Shown here: positions 1-9,036 of the stretch, piece by piece
Numbering within the stretch: the stretch's first letter is position 1
Layout: every line of letters begins with the position of its first letter
NCBI GenBank assembly: GCA_949128115.1
Contig: OX421962.1
Span: 7,906,262-7,970,261, forward strand
Reading direction: 5' to 3'
Origin: Anaspis maculata
Taxonomy: Eukaryota; Arthropoda; Insecta; Coleoptera; Scraptiidae
Length of the DNA: 64,000 bases
The notes under the pieces: model-generated
The model's database searches: none
Seen by the model: only the letters and a program-made list of their open reading frames with translations
Told to the model about the DNA's origin: nothing
Program-made: the position numbers and the translations under genes

Positions 1-1000
1 GGGCTCCGTGTGTCTCATGAAGGCACAAGGGATTCACACTAGGGTTTCCAAGCCTGGGGGCTTACTGTAACTATGAAAGCCACGAAAAAGCACAGAGGGC
101 TCATTAGGGCTCCAAACGACACATGAGGACAGAAGGGGACCCAATAGAGATCCGAATGCTACGGAAAAATGCAAGGCAGTAAGGCTTCAAACGATACTGA
201 AGACACAAGGGGGCCCAATGGAGCTTTACATAAGAATGAAGGGGAAAGGGGACTTACTGGTACTCTGGAAGCCAATAAAAACATAAGTGGGCCAATCAGG
301 CTCCATCTTGGGCTCTGTACTACACTTGAGGACACAAGGGGGCCCGAGAGGGCTCCAAATATGACATCAAGGCACAAGGCGCTTACTTATGCTCTGAAAG
401 TCTCGGAAAGATGTAGGGGGACTCAGCAGGGCTTCAAAAGACATTGAAGAAATAAGGGGGCCCAATGGAGCTCTGGAACAAGTAGGCAACAGGAGGCTTA
501 CTGGAATTCTGATAGCTACAAAAAACCATAAGGGGGCTCATCAGGTCTCCAAATAATGACACATTACGGCAAAAGGGGGTCCAATAGAAATCCGAACGCC
601 ACGGGAAAATGCAAGGGGGTTCAGTAGGGCTTCAGACGATATTGGTTATACAAGGGGACCCAAGGGGATGTATATGACAAAAGAAGGCGGAACGAGGCTC
701 ACTGGTACTCTGAAAGCCAAAGAATTCATAAGTGAGCTGATTATATAGGGCTCGAAACTACAAATTTAGTTTGGAGAAGGCACAGGAGGTTCGATAGAGC
801 TCCGAAAGTCATGAAAAAACGACAAAGGGGCCCAATGAAGCTCTGTAGAATAAAAGCAGGCAAAAAGGGCTCACTGGAATATTCTGAATACCACAAAAAC
901 ACATACGGGGACTCATATCGGGGCTCCACCTACATTTGAGGACCCAAGGGGGCCCCAAAGGACTCTGAATAATACGAGAGGCAAACCGCTGGTCAAATTC
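1..1000. repeat. Degenerate tandem repeat array, left part
   Basis: The stretch is built of imperfectly repeated blocks containing words such as 'acacaagggggcccaatgg', 'gagctctgtagaacaaaa', 'ggcttactggtactctgaaagcc' shortened or varied, and 'gggctcatcagggctcca'. The same words recur at 3330-4700, so a single array was interrupted by the foldback element at 1020-3226. Open frames here (169-447 plus, 159-377 minus) are repeat translations with no recognisable domain. No gene is supported. Confidence 0.65.
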
Positions 1001-1019
1001 TGTACACCAGACTTCCCCC

Positions 1020-3226
1020 TCTAGTGCAGTAAAGATAGTCAAAAAAGACCCCAAACCTTGAAAAAATTAATTCATGAAATTTTATAGCAGATATCGATTC
1101 AGAATTTCATTCTTTACCACATACTCAAAATCCCCGAAAATCCCAGTTGAGCATTCTTCTTGCGGCGCTGTCAAAGTATATCATGTTTGCTGCAACTAGT
1201 CCGAAAATGGTATTCTTGTTTTTGTCACACTAGAGCTACATTGTTGGCTTAGAACTATTGGTATATACTGCAGAGCATGACCAGACCTTCGTTTAAACCT
1301 CTAACTCGTATTTCCCCCCCAAAAAAAAACACGGAAGTCGCTTTAATTTCCAATTAACAGTGTTGATTAAGTATAATCCGAGGGTTAGTAACCAAGTTTA
1401 TTACAATCTATTTGATTTGTGATAGAGACATGAAATTTGGTATGAGTGGTCTTCATGGTCTTTTTTCCAAATGTAAACATGACGCCTTGCCATATTTTGA
1501 GTAAGGGGGCCTAAAGACCCCCTTGAAAATTTGAAGTCTCAGGACTCTCAGGAATAACTCTCACAAAACCACCGGTAAATATCGTCACACATTTCAAAAA
1601 GTGATCATTCGACTCTACACCAAACCTTGACAAGAGACACAATAGTTTTCGCCATGTACGCATTGTTCTTCGTGTTAAAAAAAAAATTCTTTGGAGTGTC
1701 AAAAAAAACACAGTTTTTAATGATTTTTTAATCTAAGAAACGGTAAGTTAATCTGCTGTGTATTATTATTCACTAATTTGTATTTGCCGAAGCTATTCAT
1801 AGAGTCTGTTTTTTGATATTGTCATTCTAGGGATGACAGCTCCCGAAGAAATGAGCCAATTCAAGTGTGAAGTTCAACAGCGTTTTTTGATTGTTCCAAA
1901 TCAATATGATCGACAATTTATGAATGGATGGATAGCTGGAACTGTTTGGTAACCTAATTTTATATGACTACCTACACGTGGAACCAAGCGCAAAAGCATA
2001 GGAATTTTTTTTTTGCGTCGCTCACCATTATAAAATTTGTGCCCCTAGGGTGTGTTGAAAATATTTCTATACCGTGTATTCACTCGAACTGAGTGCTTTG
2101 AAGTATTCCACGCCTCAATCCTTATTCTTCGTGCCTTCTACTTGACAACTGCAGATTGTATTGACGTTTGTCTATACTCTTTAGTCTGTATTCGCTGTTG
2201 TTCCGCCAAAGTAGCATGAAATTTGGTGCAATTTTAACAATGATAGGTGGTGGTAAAAAAAAAAAAATTCGGGGCTTTTGCGCATCACTCCTCATCTAGT
2301 TATACTCAATAAAATTATAAAACAGTCAAAGCTATTCACCCAATAATAAATTGTCATTCATATCAATTGGTAACATCGAAAAAAACGCTGCTGAACTGAG
2401 AACTTGAATTGGCTGGTTTCATCTGGAATTGTAGCTTCTAGATGTCAATATGAAGAAATGGACTTCATCAGTGGCTTCGGCAGATACGAATTAGTGGATA
2501 ATGATATGCGGAAGATAAATTTATCCATCTATTACATGAAAAAATTATGAAAACCTGATTTTTTTTTTATATTCCGAAGAATTTTTTTTTCATTATGAAG
2601 AACAGTGCGCACATGATGACAACTGGTGTGTCTCTTGTAGAGATTTAACGTAGAGTCAAATGATTACTTTTCGAGATGCGTGCCAATTATTTTTATGGTG
2701 GTTTGCATGAGTTTCTGCAACTTCAATTTTCAAGGGGGTCCCTAAGCCCCCCTAACCAAAATGTGGCGAGACACAATATCTACATTTGAAAAAGGGGCCA
2801 TGAAGACCACTTATACCAAATTCCATGCCTTCATCACAAAAAAAACAGATTTTATTAAATTTGGTCACCAATCCCCGAACTACACTCGATTACCACTGGT
2901 AATTGCAGAATAAAGCGAGGACGTCTTTTCTTTTGCGGGAAATAGGATTTCAGCGGTTCAGATGACGTTCTGGTCATGCCCTGGAGTATATACCAACAGC
3001 TCTGAACTAACAATATAGCTCTAATGTAACAAAAGCGAGAATACAATTTTCGGACTTGTTGCAGCAAACATGATATACTTTGACAGCGCCGCAAGAAAAA
3101 TGCTCACATGGGATTTTCGGGGATTTTGAGTACATTCTAGAGGATGAAATTCTGAATCGATAACAGCTTTAAAATTTCATGAATTAATTTTTTCAACCCC
3201 AAAACCTATCTTTACTGCACTACTCG
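1020..3226. mobile_element. Foldback element with ~1.1 kb inverted arms
   Basis: The left arm (about 1022-2110) is the imperfect reverse complement of the right arm (about 2150-3226). The outermost match is tagtgcagtaaagatag at 1022 against ctatctttactgcacta ending near 3226. Further paired blocks include the 'ttgcggcgctgtcaaagta' region (1160 versus 3095) and the 'cctaaagaccccc' region (1510 versus 2745). No transposase ORF is present, so it is non-autonomous. The element sits inside the flanking tandem array; the phrase 'tgtacaccagacttcccc' lies on both sides (about 1001 and 3310), suggesting duplication or a repeat at the target. Confidence 0.8.
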
Positions 3227-3329
3227 TAAGGATTTCCCCCGGACTTCCTTCGGACTTCTTCGGACTTTCCCCGGACTTCCCCCGGACTCCCCCTGGACTT
3301 CCTCCGGCATGTACACCAGACTTCCCCAG

Positions 3330-4700
3330 CAGTCTGCCCCTCGGAATAATATGATGGCAGAAGGGTGATTACCAGCCTCTGAGAGTAAATAAAAATGCAA
3401 GGGGGCTCAGCAGGGCTTGAAATCAAATTGAAGACCCAATAAGGGGGCCACTGGAGCCCTTATTGGGCTTGTGGATAACACAAGATGGCAAAAGAGGACC
3501 GTGTGGAATTTTGGAAGCCATGAAGCACATAAGTCATTAGGGCTCGAAATTATTCTTGAAGACACAAGGGGGCTCGATCTCAGGCCGAATACCACATACA
3601 GGCACAAGGGGCATACTAGTGCTTCGAAAGCCTCAAAAAAGTGCAAGTGAGCTCAACAGAACTTGAAACGGTATTGAAGACACAAGGGGGCCCAATGGAC
3701 CTCTGTAGAACAGAATAACGGAAAATGAGGCATACTGGTAGGTACCTACTCCAAAAGCCATAAAAAACATAAGAAGGCTCAACAGAACTCCAGCTACACT
3801 TGAAGACACAATGGAGTTCTTAGGGCTCCAAACATGATATGACGGCATAACGTTGCTTGCTGCTCCGGAAGTCATGGAAAATGTAAGGGGGCTCAGCAGG
3901 GCTTCAAATTACATTGAAGACAGAATCGTGGGGGCGGGATGGAGCTCCTGATAACAGAAGACTGCAAAAGGGGCCTTACGTTCGAAAAGAAACTAGAAAC
4001 CACAAAGGGACATATTAAAGCTAAGGCAAAGGGCAAAATTTTATTTGGCGATGAATTTTCCGGTCACGTCCTAGAAGAAGGAGGAAGTCGGATATTGTGT
4101 TTTGAGATACTGTTCCGTCCAGCGAAATCATTTTCGATCAAAGTTCATTGCGGTGGAATTGATTCTGGGAAAATTTCTTCCAGAGGAAATTATTTCCGAG
4201 GAAAGTTCATTCCGGTGGAACTAATTCCGGAGAGATTCCTTCTAGGGAAAATTATTTCGGAGGGAACTTCATTCCGGTGGAATTACTGCTGGCGAAATTC
4301 CTTTCAGGAAAAATTATTTCCGGGAAATTGGTTCCGGCGAAATTCTTTCAGGGGAAACTCGTTCCTGTTACCCAATGGGCTTACTAACTCTCGGAAAGCC
4401 TCGGAAAAGTGCAAAGGGGCTCAAGAGAGCTTCGAACGGTATTGAAGACACAAGGGGGCACAATGGAGCTCTGTGTAACAAAATAAGGCAAGAGGGCTTT
4501 AAATTATGTTGAAGGCGGCCCAATAAAGCTCTTAATAACACAAGACTGCAAAAAGAGCCTTACTGGTCTGAAAGCTATGAAAAACATAAAAGGCGTCATA
4601 AGGTCTCAAAAATTGAATTAGAGGAATGAGAAGTCCGATAGGGGCCAAATATTACATGAAGGTGAAAAGGGGCTTGCTCTAGCAGAAATGTTCGGGATAG
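3330..4700. repeat. Degenerate tandem repeat array, right part
   Basis: Continuation of the array at 1-1000 beyond the foldback insertion: words such as 'gacacaagggggcccaatgg' (3680), 'gggggctcagcagggcttc' (3895) and 'gacacaagggggcacaatgg' (4446) recur. The ORF at 3939-4445 reads across the array and the minisatellite below and has no recognisable domain. Confidence 0.6.
4130..4365. repeat. Minisatellite, ~35 bp GGAAATTATTTCCG-type unit
   Basis: Around six to seven degenerate copies of a unit containing 'ggaaattatttccg', 'gttcattccggtggaa' and 'ttctaggg'. The units carry the self-complementary core GGAAATTATTTCC. They sit within the larger array. No gene is seen. Confidence 0.6.
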
Positions 4701-4890
4701 TTATGCAATTTCCAAGGATCATAATTTTAAGGGGACGTCATATGTAGGGGATTCAATTTTCAGGAGACGTAATTTCCTGGGGACGTTTTGTGAGGAATGC
4801 CTTCTGGTGGGTCTGAGATAGAAGAAGGACGATATTTGAGTAAAAATGTACTTCTTATCTGGTGGGTCTAAAAATAAGGAGAATGCTTGA

Positions 4891-5121
4891 GTCAGAAATA
4901 ATAATAATTTCGTCTTTGTTACGGCGAAGTCTAGCCAATGGCTACTCTACTTAACCGTGGACCGACAGCTTAACGTGCTCTTCGAGGCACGGTATAAGCG
5001 AGCTGATAGTTGAAATTCTGGTAGGTCACCCATCCAGAAATCTGACTGCGTCTGACGTTGCTTAGCTTCGGATATCGCTCTCCCGACATCCGACGCTCCG
5101 CGCCACGCTTATACAAGCGTG
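4891..5121 (-). mobile_element. SINE-like insert with a 5S rRNA-derived promoter
   Basis: Read on the minus strand, the sequence contains GAAGCTAAGCAACGTC (5055-5070) followed by GGATGGGTGACC (5023-5034). These match the two ends of the 5S rRNA internal control region (box A and box C) with about the native spacing. Downstream comes a unique tail with the hairpin-like 'ccgtgcctcgaagagcacg' and the phrase 'ttaagctgtcggtcc', ending in a short AT-rich run (aataataat). A 5S-derived head plus unrelated tail is the layout of SINE3-type retroposons. A plain 5S pseudogene is the alternative, but the tail argues against it. Confidence 0.6.
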
Positions 5122-5151
5122 AAATTAGTTCTTTATCTGTCGGGTCTAAAA

Positions 5152-5162
5152 AGAAGGATAAT
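5152..5162 (+). repeat. Target-site duplication, left copy (agaaggataat)
   Basis: The 11 bases agaaggataat directly before 5163 recur exactly at 6192-6202, directly after the Penelope-like insertion. The following base run in the array ('acttgagtc') is present only after the right copy, as expected for a target duplication. Confidence 0.85.
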
Positions 5163-5216
5163 ATGAAAACAAAGCTCTCCGACTACCACAACATCAGACG
5201 ATCGAACCGAACAACT

Positions 5217-5260
5217 GCACAGACACGTGTTTCGCCCCTACTGGGGGCTCATCAGTGCGC
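5217..5260 (-). ncRNA. Hammerhead ribozyme, copy 1 (minus strand)
   Basis: Exact mirror of copy 3 (6021-6064) in the inverted arm. The full core is present on the minus strand: CTGATGA, a 5-bp stem II with 5-nt loop, GAAA, a very short stem III (CACGTG) and the GTC cleavage triplet. Confidence 0.85.
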
Positions 5261-5600
5261 AGGCGTGATCAGCTCAACCATCCGATGCCGCGGCAGTCAG
5301 AGAACTCATGGTAATATACACCCAAGAGGACTCCTAATATGTGAGTCCTCCAAGCGGCGCCATCTATCAAAGGCATTCCGCAGATGCTATATTTCAAGGC
5401 ATCAGGCATGCGAGGGAATTAATAATATTCCACGTGAAGCAACACCGTCGCCAAGAGAGCATCGATGGTAGATGTACACATGTATACTCAAGCCGAGTAG
5501 AGCAATGTTAAACACAACAAAACACGCGAATATAAATAAATATTGCGCCTCTTAGGGCCATATAGCGGCACCTCGCATTTTCACGCAGCCGATCACGCCT

Positions 5601-5644
5601 GCGCACTGATGAGCCCCCAGTAGGGGCGAAACACGTGTCTGTGC
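5601..5644 (+). ncRNA. Hammerhead ribozyme, copy 2
   Basis: Core elements read directly: stem I 5' strand GCGCA (5601-5605); CTGATGA (5606-5612); stem II GCCCC/GGGGC (5613-5617, 5623-5627) with loop CAGTA; GAAA (5628-5631); minimal stem III CACGTG (5632-5637); cleavage triplet GTC ending at 5639; stem I 3' strand TGTGC (5640-5644). Stem I may extend past an internal loop through CGATC (5590-5594) pairing with GATCG near 5658-5662. The self-complementary two-base-pair stem III is typical of Penelope-like and retrozyme hammerheads, which are thought to cleave as dimers. All invariant nucleotides are intact, so activity is plausible but untested. Confidence 0.9.
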
Positions 5645-6020
5645 AGTTGTTCGGTTCGATCGTCTGATGTTGTGGTAGTCGGAGAGCTTTGTTTTCATAA
5701 AAATGCGAGGTGCCGCTATATGGCCCTAAGAGGCGCAATATTTATTTATATTCGCGTGTTTTGTTGTGTTTAACATTGCTCTACTCGGCTTGAGTATACA
5801 TGTGTACATCTACCATCGATGCTCTCTTGGCGACGGTGTTGCTTCACGTGGAATTTTATTAATTCCCTCGCATGCCTGATGCCTTGAAATATAGCATCTG
5901 CGGAATGCCTTTGATAGATGGCGCCGCTTGGAGGACTCACATATTAGGAGTCCTCTTGGGTGTATATTACCATGAGTTCTCTGACTGCCGCGGCATCGGA
6001 TGGTTGAGCTGATCACGCCT

Positions 6021-6064
6021 GCGCACTGATGAGCCCCCAGTAGGGGCGAAACACGTGTCTGTGC
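6021..6064 (+). ncRNA. Hammerhead ribozyme, copy 3
   Basis: Identical to copy 2 in all 44 positions and 420 bp downstream in the same orientation. Cleavage at copies 2 and 3 in one transcript would release a 420-nt RNA (5640-6059), the expected size class for retrozyme circles. Confidence 0.9.
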
Positions 6065-6191
6065 AGTTGTTCGGTTCGATCGTCTGATGTTGTGGTAGTC
6101 GGAGAGCTTTGTTTTCATAAAAATGCGAGGTGCCGCTATATGGCCCTAAGAGGCGCAATATTTATTTATATTCGCGTGTTTTGTTGTGTTT

Positions 6192-6202
6192 AGAAGGATA
6201 AT
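6192..6202 (+). repeat. Target-site duplication, right copy (agaaggataat)
   Basis: Exact copy of 5152-5162; marks the right boundary of the Penelope-like insertion. Confidence 0.85.
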
Positions 6203-6320
6203 ACTTGAGTCGAAAATGAGCTCCTTATCTGGTGGGTCTGAAAAGAAGGACGATACTTGAGACGACAATAGACTCGTTATCGGGTGGGTCTGAAATTCTA
6301 TATTAGTTATATCTAAATAT

Positions 6321-7358
6321 ACAGGGTGGTCCGACTTTTATGTCAATAAATTCAAGGAATGGAAAATGAAGGGGACTTTCTCCAGAAAACATACTTGAAA
6401 AATGCCTAATAACAGAGATACAGCCCTTCAAATTTGGAAATAAATAATCGTTTTTTCCGCATAACTTTTGAACCGTTCAACCGATTTGATTCAAAATGAA
6501 ACCAAATGTTTACTGAAATTATCCCCTGTCGAACAATCATAACATGCTCCATGAAAAAGTTTCAGGGGCGTAGACATTAGGGGGTGTCCCTACTTTTCCT
6601 CCCCTATTTTTCACCTCCCAAGTTATTTTTGGAAACTGTTCATAATTTTGAACTCTACGTTCAATTCAGCAGGAAAAGTCACCCTTGCAAAATTTTGATT
6701 AGAGGCTTCGTTTAGGAGATATTTGAGTTTCAAATTTTGGAAAACATCCCGAAATCGCCACTTTCCAGACCCCAGATTGTTTTTCCCTGAAAATTTCTCG
6801 TGTTTTGAAAAAAATGGTAGTTTATCAACTTAGAAATTCTAGAAAACCTATTTCAGCTGAGAAATCATGAGTTTTTTTGGATTTTAATTTTTAGACCTTT
6901 GAAAGTTGTGCTTTTGAGATGTTTTACAAACCTTCAATCCTAAATATCTCCCAAACAAAGCCTCTAATCAAAATTTTGCAACTGTGATTTTTCTTCTAAA
7001 TTGAACGTAGAATTCAAAATTATGAACAGTTTCCAAAAATAACTAGGGGGGTGAGAAATAGGGGGGGGGGGGGAAGTAGAGACACCCCGTAATGTCTACG
7101 CTCCTGAAACTTTTTTATGGAACATGTTATGATTGTTTGAGAGGGGATAATTTCAGTAAACCTTTAGTTCTATTTTGAATCAAATCGGTTGAACGGTTCA
7201 AAAGTTATGCGGAAAAAACGATTATTTATTTCCATCTTTAAAGGGCTGTATCTTTGTTATTAGGCATTTCTCAAATATGTTTTCTGGAGAAAGTCCCCTT
7301 CATTTTTCATTCTCTATCGATCCTTGAATTTAATGACATGAAAGTCGGACCAGCCTGT
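6321..7358. mobile_element. Palindromic MITE, TIR ACAGGGTGGTCCGACTT
   Basis: The ends are acagggtggtccgactttta (6321) and the inverted aaagtcggaccagcctgt (ending 7358), flanked by TA. The two halves pair over most of the 1 kb: for example 'acttttgaaccgttcaacc' (6463) against 'ggttgaacggttcaaaagt' (7188). The centre is near 6840. No ORF. A diverged relative lies at about 51650-52570. Superfamily unassigned; the TA flank is compatible with a Tc1/mariner-type target. Confidence 0.75.
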
Positions 7359-7402
7359 ATATTCTATAATATATCATCTATATTTTTGCACGGGACATTA
7401 TT

Positions 7403-7408
7403 GGAGGG
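7403..7408 (+). repeat. 6-bp target duplication GGAGGG, left
   Basis: GGAGGG directly precedes the AG terminus of the Polinton-like element and recurs at 10721-10726. Confidence 0.85.
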
Positions 7409-7439
7409 AGTAGATAATTTTTGGGCGTGCAACGGTGGT

Positions 7440-7690
7440 GGGGGGTACGACCTTGACCTTGACAGGTCATTGACTCCTGACCTTGACCTTGAATTTGACC
7501 TTGACCGTGAAAGGTCATTGGCCCCTGACCTTGACCTTGACAGGTCATTGACCCCTGACCTTGACCTTGAAAGGTCATTGACCACTGACCTTGACCTTGA
7601 ATTTGACCTTGACCTTGACTTCGACCTTGACCTCGGTCCGCGTCCTAACCTTGTCCGCGTCTGTTCCTTAACCTCGCCAGTTATCAACCT
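7440..7690 (+). repeat. TGACCTTGA array in left Polinton TIR
   Basis: A dense array of TGACCT and its complement AGGTCA, often as TGACCTTGACCT or TGACCTTGA. The complement, TCAAGGTCA, is the extended half-site bound by FTZ-F1/NR5A and ERR nuclear receptors. The mirror array is at 10480-10680. Open frames here on both strands (148 and 107 codons) are low-complexity DLDL or SRSRS translations, not genes. Confidence 0.8.
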
Positions 7691-7760
7691 TCAACATTAA
7701 AAACAAAGTCGTTAAAAGAAAACAGGTCTCGCTCATGTAAATTCCTTTGTGGCGCGACGG

Positions 7761-7768
7761 TATAAAAG
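7761..7768 (+). promoter_or_regulatory. TATA box, plus-strand Polinton gene
   Basis: TATAAAAG lies about 90 bp upstream of the ATG at 7858, just inside the terminal array. It is well placed to drive the spliced gene that follows. Confidence 0.55.
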
Positions 7769-8276
7769 AGACCGCTTTGTGCATGACAACAACAGTCCTC
7801 CTCCAGCATACCCAAGCGTTAGTTGTTGTTATTGTGCCGTGCATCATTCAAACGAATATGTCGCAGAATGGTGAAACGTCTAACGGATACGGAGAAAATA
7901 AGGTTAACATAATAAGCTATTACATTTTTATTCCACCAGTCAAAAAATTGAGACAAGACTTGAACGCTTGACATTTCAGACCGATGACACACCAAGACAT
8001 CGGTGCACTCAATGTCTTGAAACATTCGCACAGAAAGCAAGCTTGAACCGTCATATGCAGCAAAGTTGCAAGAATTTGAAACGCCACATGGAGGAAAGCG
8101 GCGGTTATTCTAATAAGCGAGCTCGCATGGCAGGTAAGAAAATAATTGCTCCACTGTGAGTATTATGAAGTAATGTAATCATTATTTTTTCAGAGGCACG
8201 TTATTGCGAATCATGCAAGTGTGACGTTGCCGACTTCCACACACACCAAAATTCAACCACGCATAAAAACAATTGC

Positions 8277-8284
8277 TGCACGCC
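8277..8284 (+). repeat. 8-bp target duplication tgcacgcc, left
   Basis: Recurs exactly at 8675-8682 on the other side of the hAT MITE. Confidence 0.85.
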
Positions 8285-8674
8285 CAGTGATGTGAGTCGG
8301 GTATTTACCGGGTAGGTAGGTAAATATAAATCGGGTATTTACCCGGTATTTTCCCGAGCGATATTTACCCACCCTACCCAGTTTGACAGAAAAGTTGACA
8401 CTGTTGACAGCTCGGTTGACAGTGTTGACGGTTAAAGGTTGAATGATTTCTTTTTCCAAGTTCTAAGGCTTTATAAACATAACCTTCAAAGCACTTATTA
8501 TTATTTTGCTGCTGTGAGCAAAAAAATCATAATTGTTTGTTGTTGTTTCTCCATTTGTTAATAACAATTGATGAAAATAGATACCCTATTAGATACCCAA
8601 TTTTGGGTAAATACCGGGTATTTACCCTGGGTATTTACCCTTAAATATAAAAACCCGGGTATTTTACATCACTG
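8285..8674. mobile_element. hAT MITE, CAGTGATG family, copy 1
   Basis: Ends CAGTGATG (8285) and CATCACTG (8674), with an exact 8-bp target duplication, as for hAT elements. The interior is rich in 'gggtatttaccc' words, near-palindromes that recur in the second copy at 47887-48250, which is in the opposite orientation. The 390-bp element has no ORF. It interrupts exon 3 of the Polinton PolB-like gene and so postdates it. Confidence 0.85.
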
Positions 8675-9036
8675 TGCACGCCGCTGGGAGATAATGTGCA
8701 ACTCATTAAAACTGCTTTCAAATGTCGTATTGTCACATATAGATTGACATCTCCTAATCAACACCTAATTTTACGAGAGTTTATGGATGATGTGTGGACC
8801 TCATTTAGGCAGTTGATTCAAGAACAGCTCGAGAAAGTGACAGCTGTCAAGGTCAATACCGAGCTGTTCGGTAATTACATCTTACAATCAAAAGATATCA
8901 CCGACTTAAAATCCTTTCGAACAAAAAATTTTCACATACGGGTTATATCAGAGCGTAAACCTTTCTTTCTGACGGTCGCTCGGCTCTTAATCAACTGTCG
9001 TGCTATCCGTTCATTCACTGGTAACGATCTTGCTTC

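Larger units (their letters stand above)
5163..6191 (+). mobile_element. Penelope-like/retrozyme insertion with hammerhead ribozymes
   Basis: A 1029-bp insertion flanked by an 11-bp target duplication. It has no coding ORF. Positions 5163-5580 are the reverse complement of 5701-6118 (paired positions sum to 11281); I see only one substitution in the 304-bp outer block. The spacer 5581-5700 carries one hammerhead; each arm carries another. Positions 5591-5770 and 6011-6190 are direct copies with a 420-bp offset, so the plus-oriented part is about 1.4 copies of a 420-bp unit. Tandem or inverted pLTRs with type I hammerheads and variable-length target duplications are known for Penelope-like elements and animal retrozymes. 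I infer a non-autonomous, recent member. Confidence 0.8.
4800..6300. repeat. ~50 bp tandem repeat, split by two insertions
   Basis: Units of the form 'acttgagtc-aaaatgagctccttatctggtgggtctgaaaagaaggacgat' (described piecewise) occur at 4807-4890, 5122-5162 and 6192-6300. The gaps between them are the 5S-like insert (about 4891-5121) and the Penelope-like insertion (5163-6191). The array is useful because it shows what the target sequence looked like before both insertions. Confidence 0.7.

Noticed and set aside
4891..5121. Functional 5S rRNA gene
   Set aside because: Only the internal promoter portion resembles 5S; the ends do not form the 5S helix I and the downstream tail is foreign.
5058..6158. 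ORFs of 76-137 codons in the hammerhead insertion
   Set aside because: Mirror-image and duplicate frames arise from the palindrome, with no domain and no retroelement similarity; the region is better explained as non-coding pLTR units.
7364..7687. Arg-Ser repeat protein (SRSRS...) resembling an SR splicing factor
   Set aside because: A translation of the AGGTCA array in the Polinton TIR; other frames give DLDL and GQGQ repeats of equal length.
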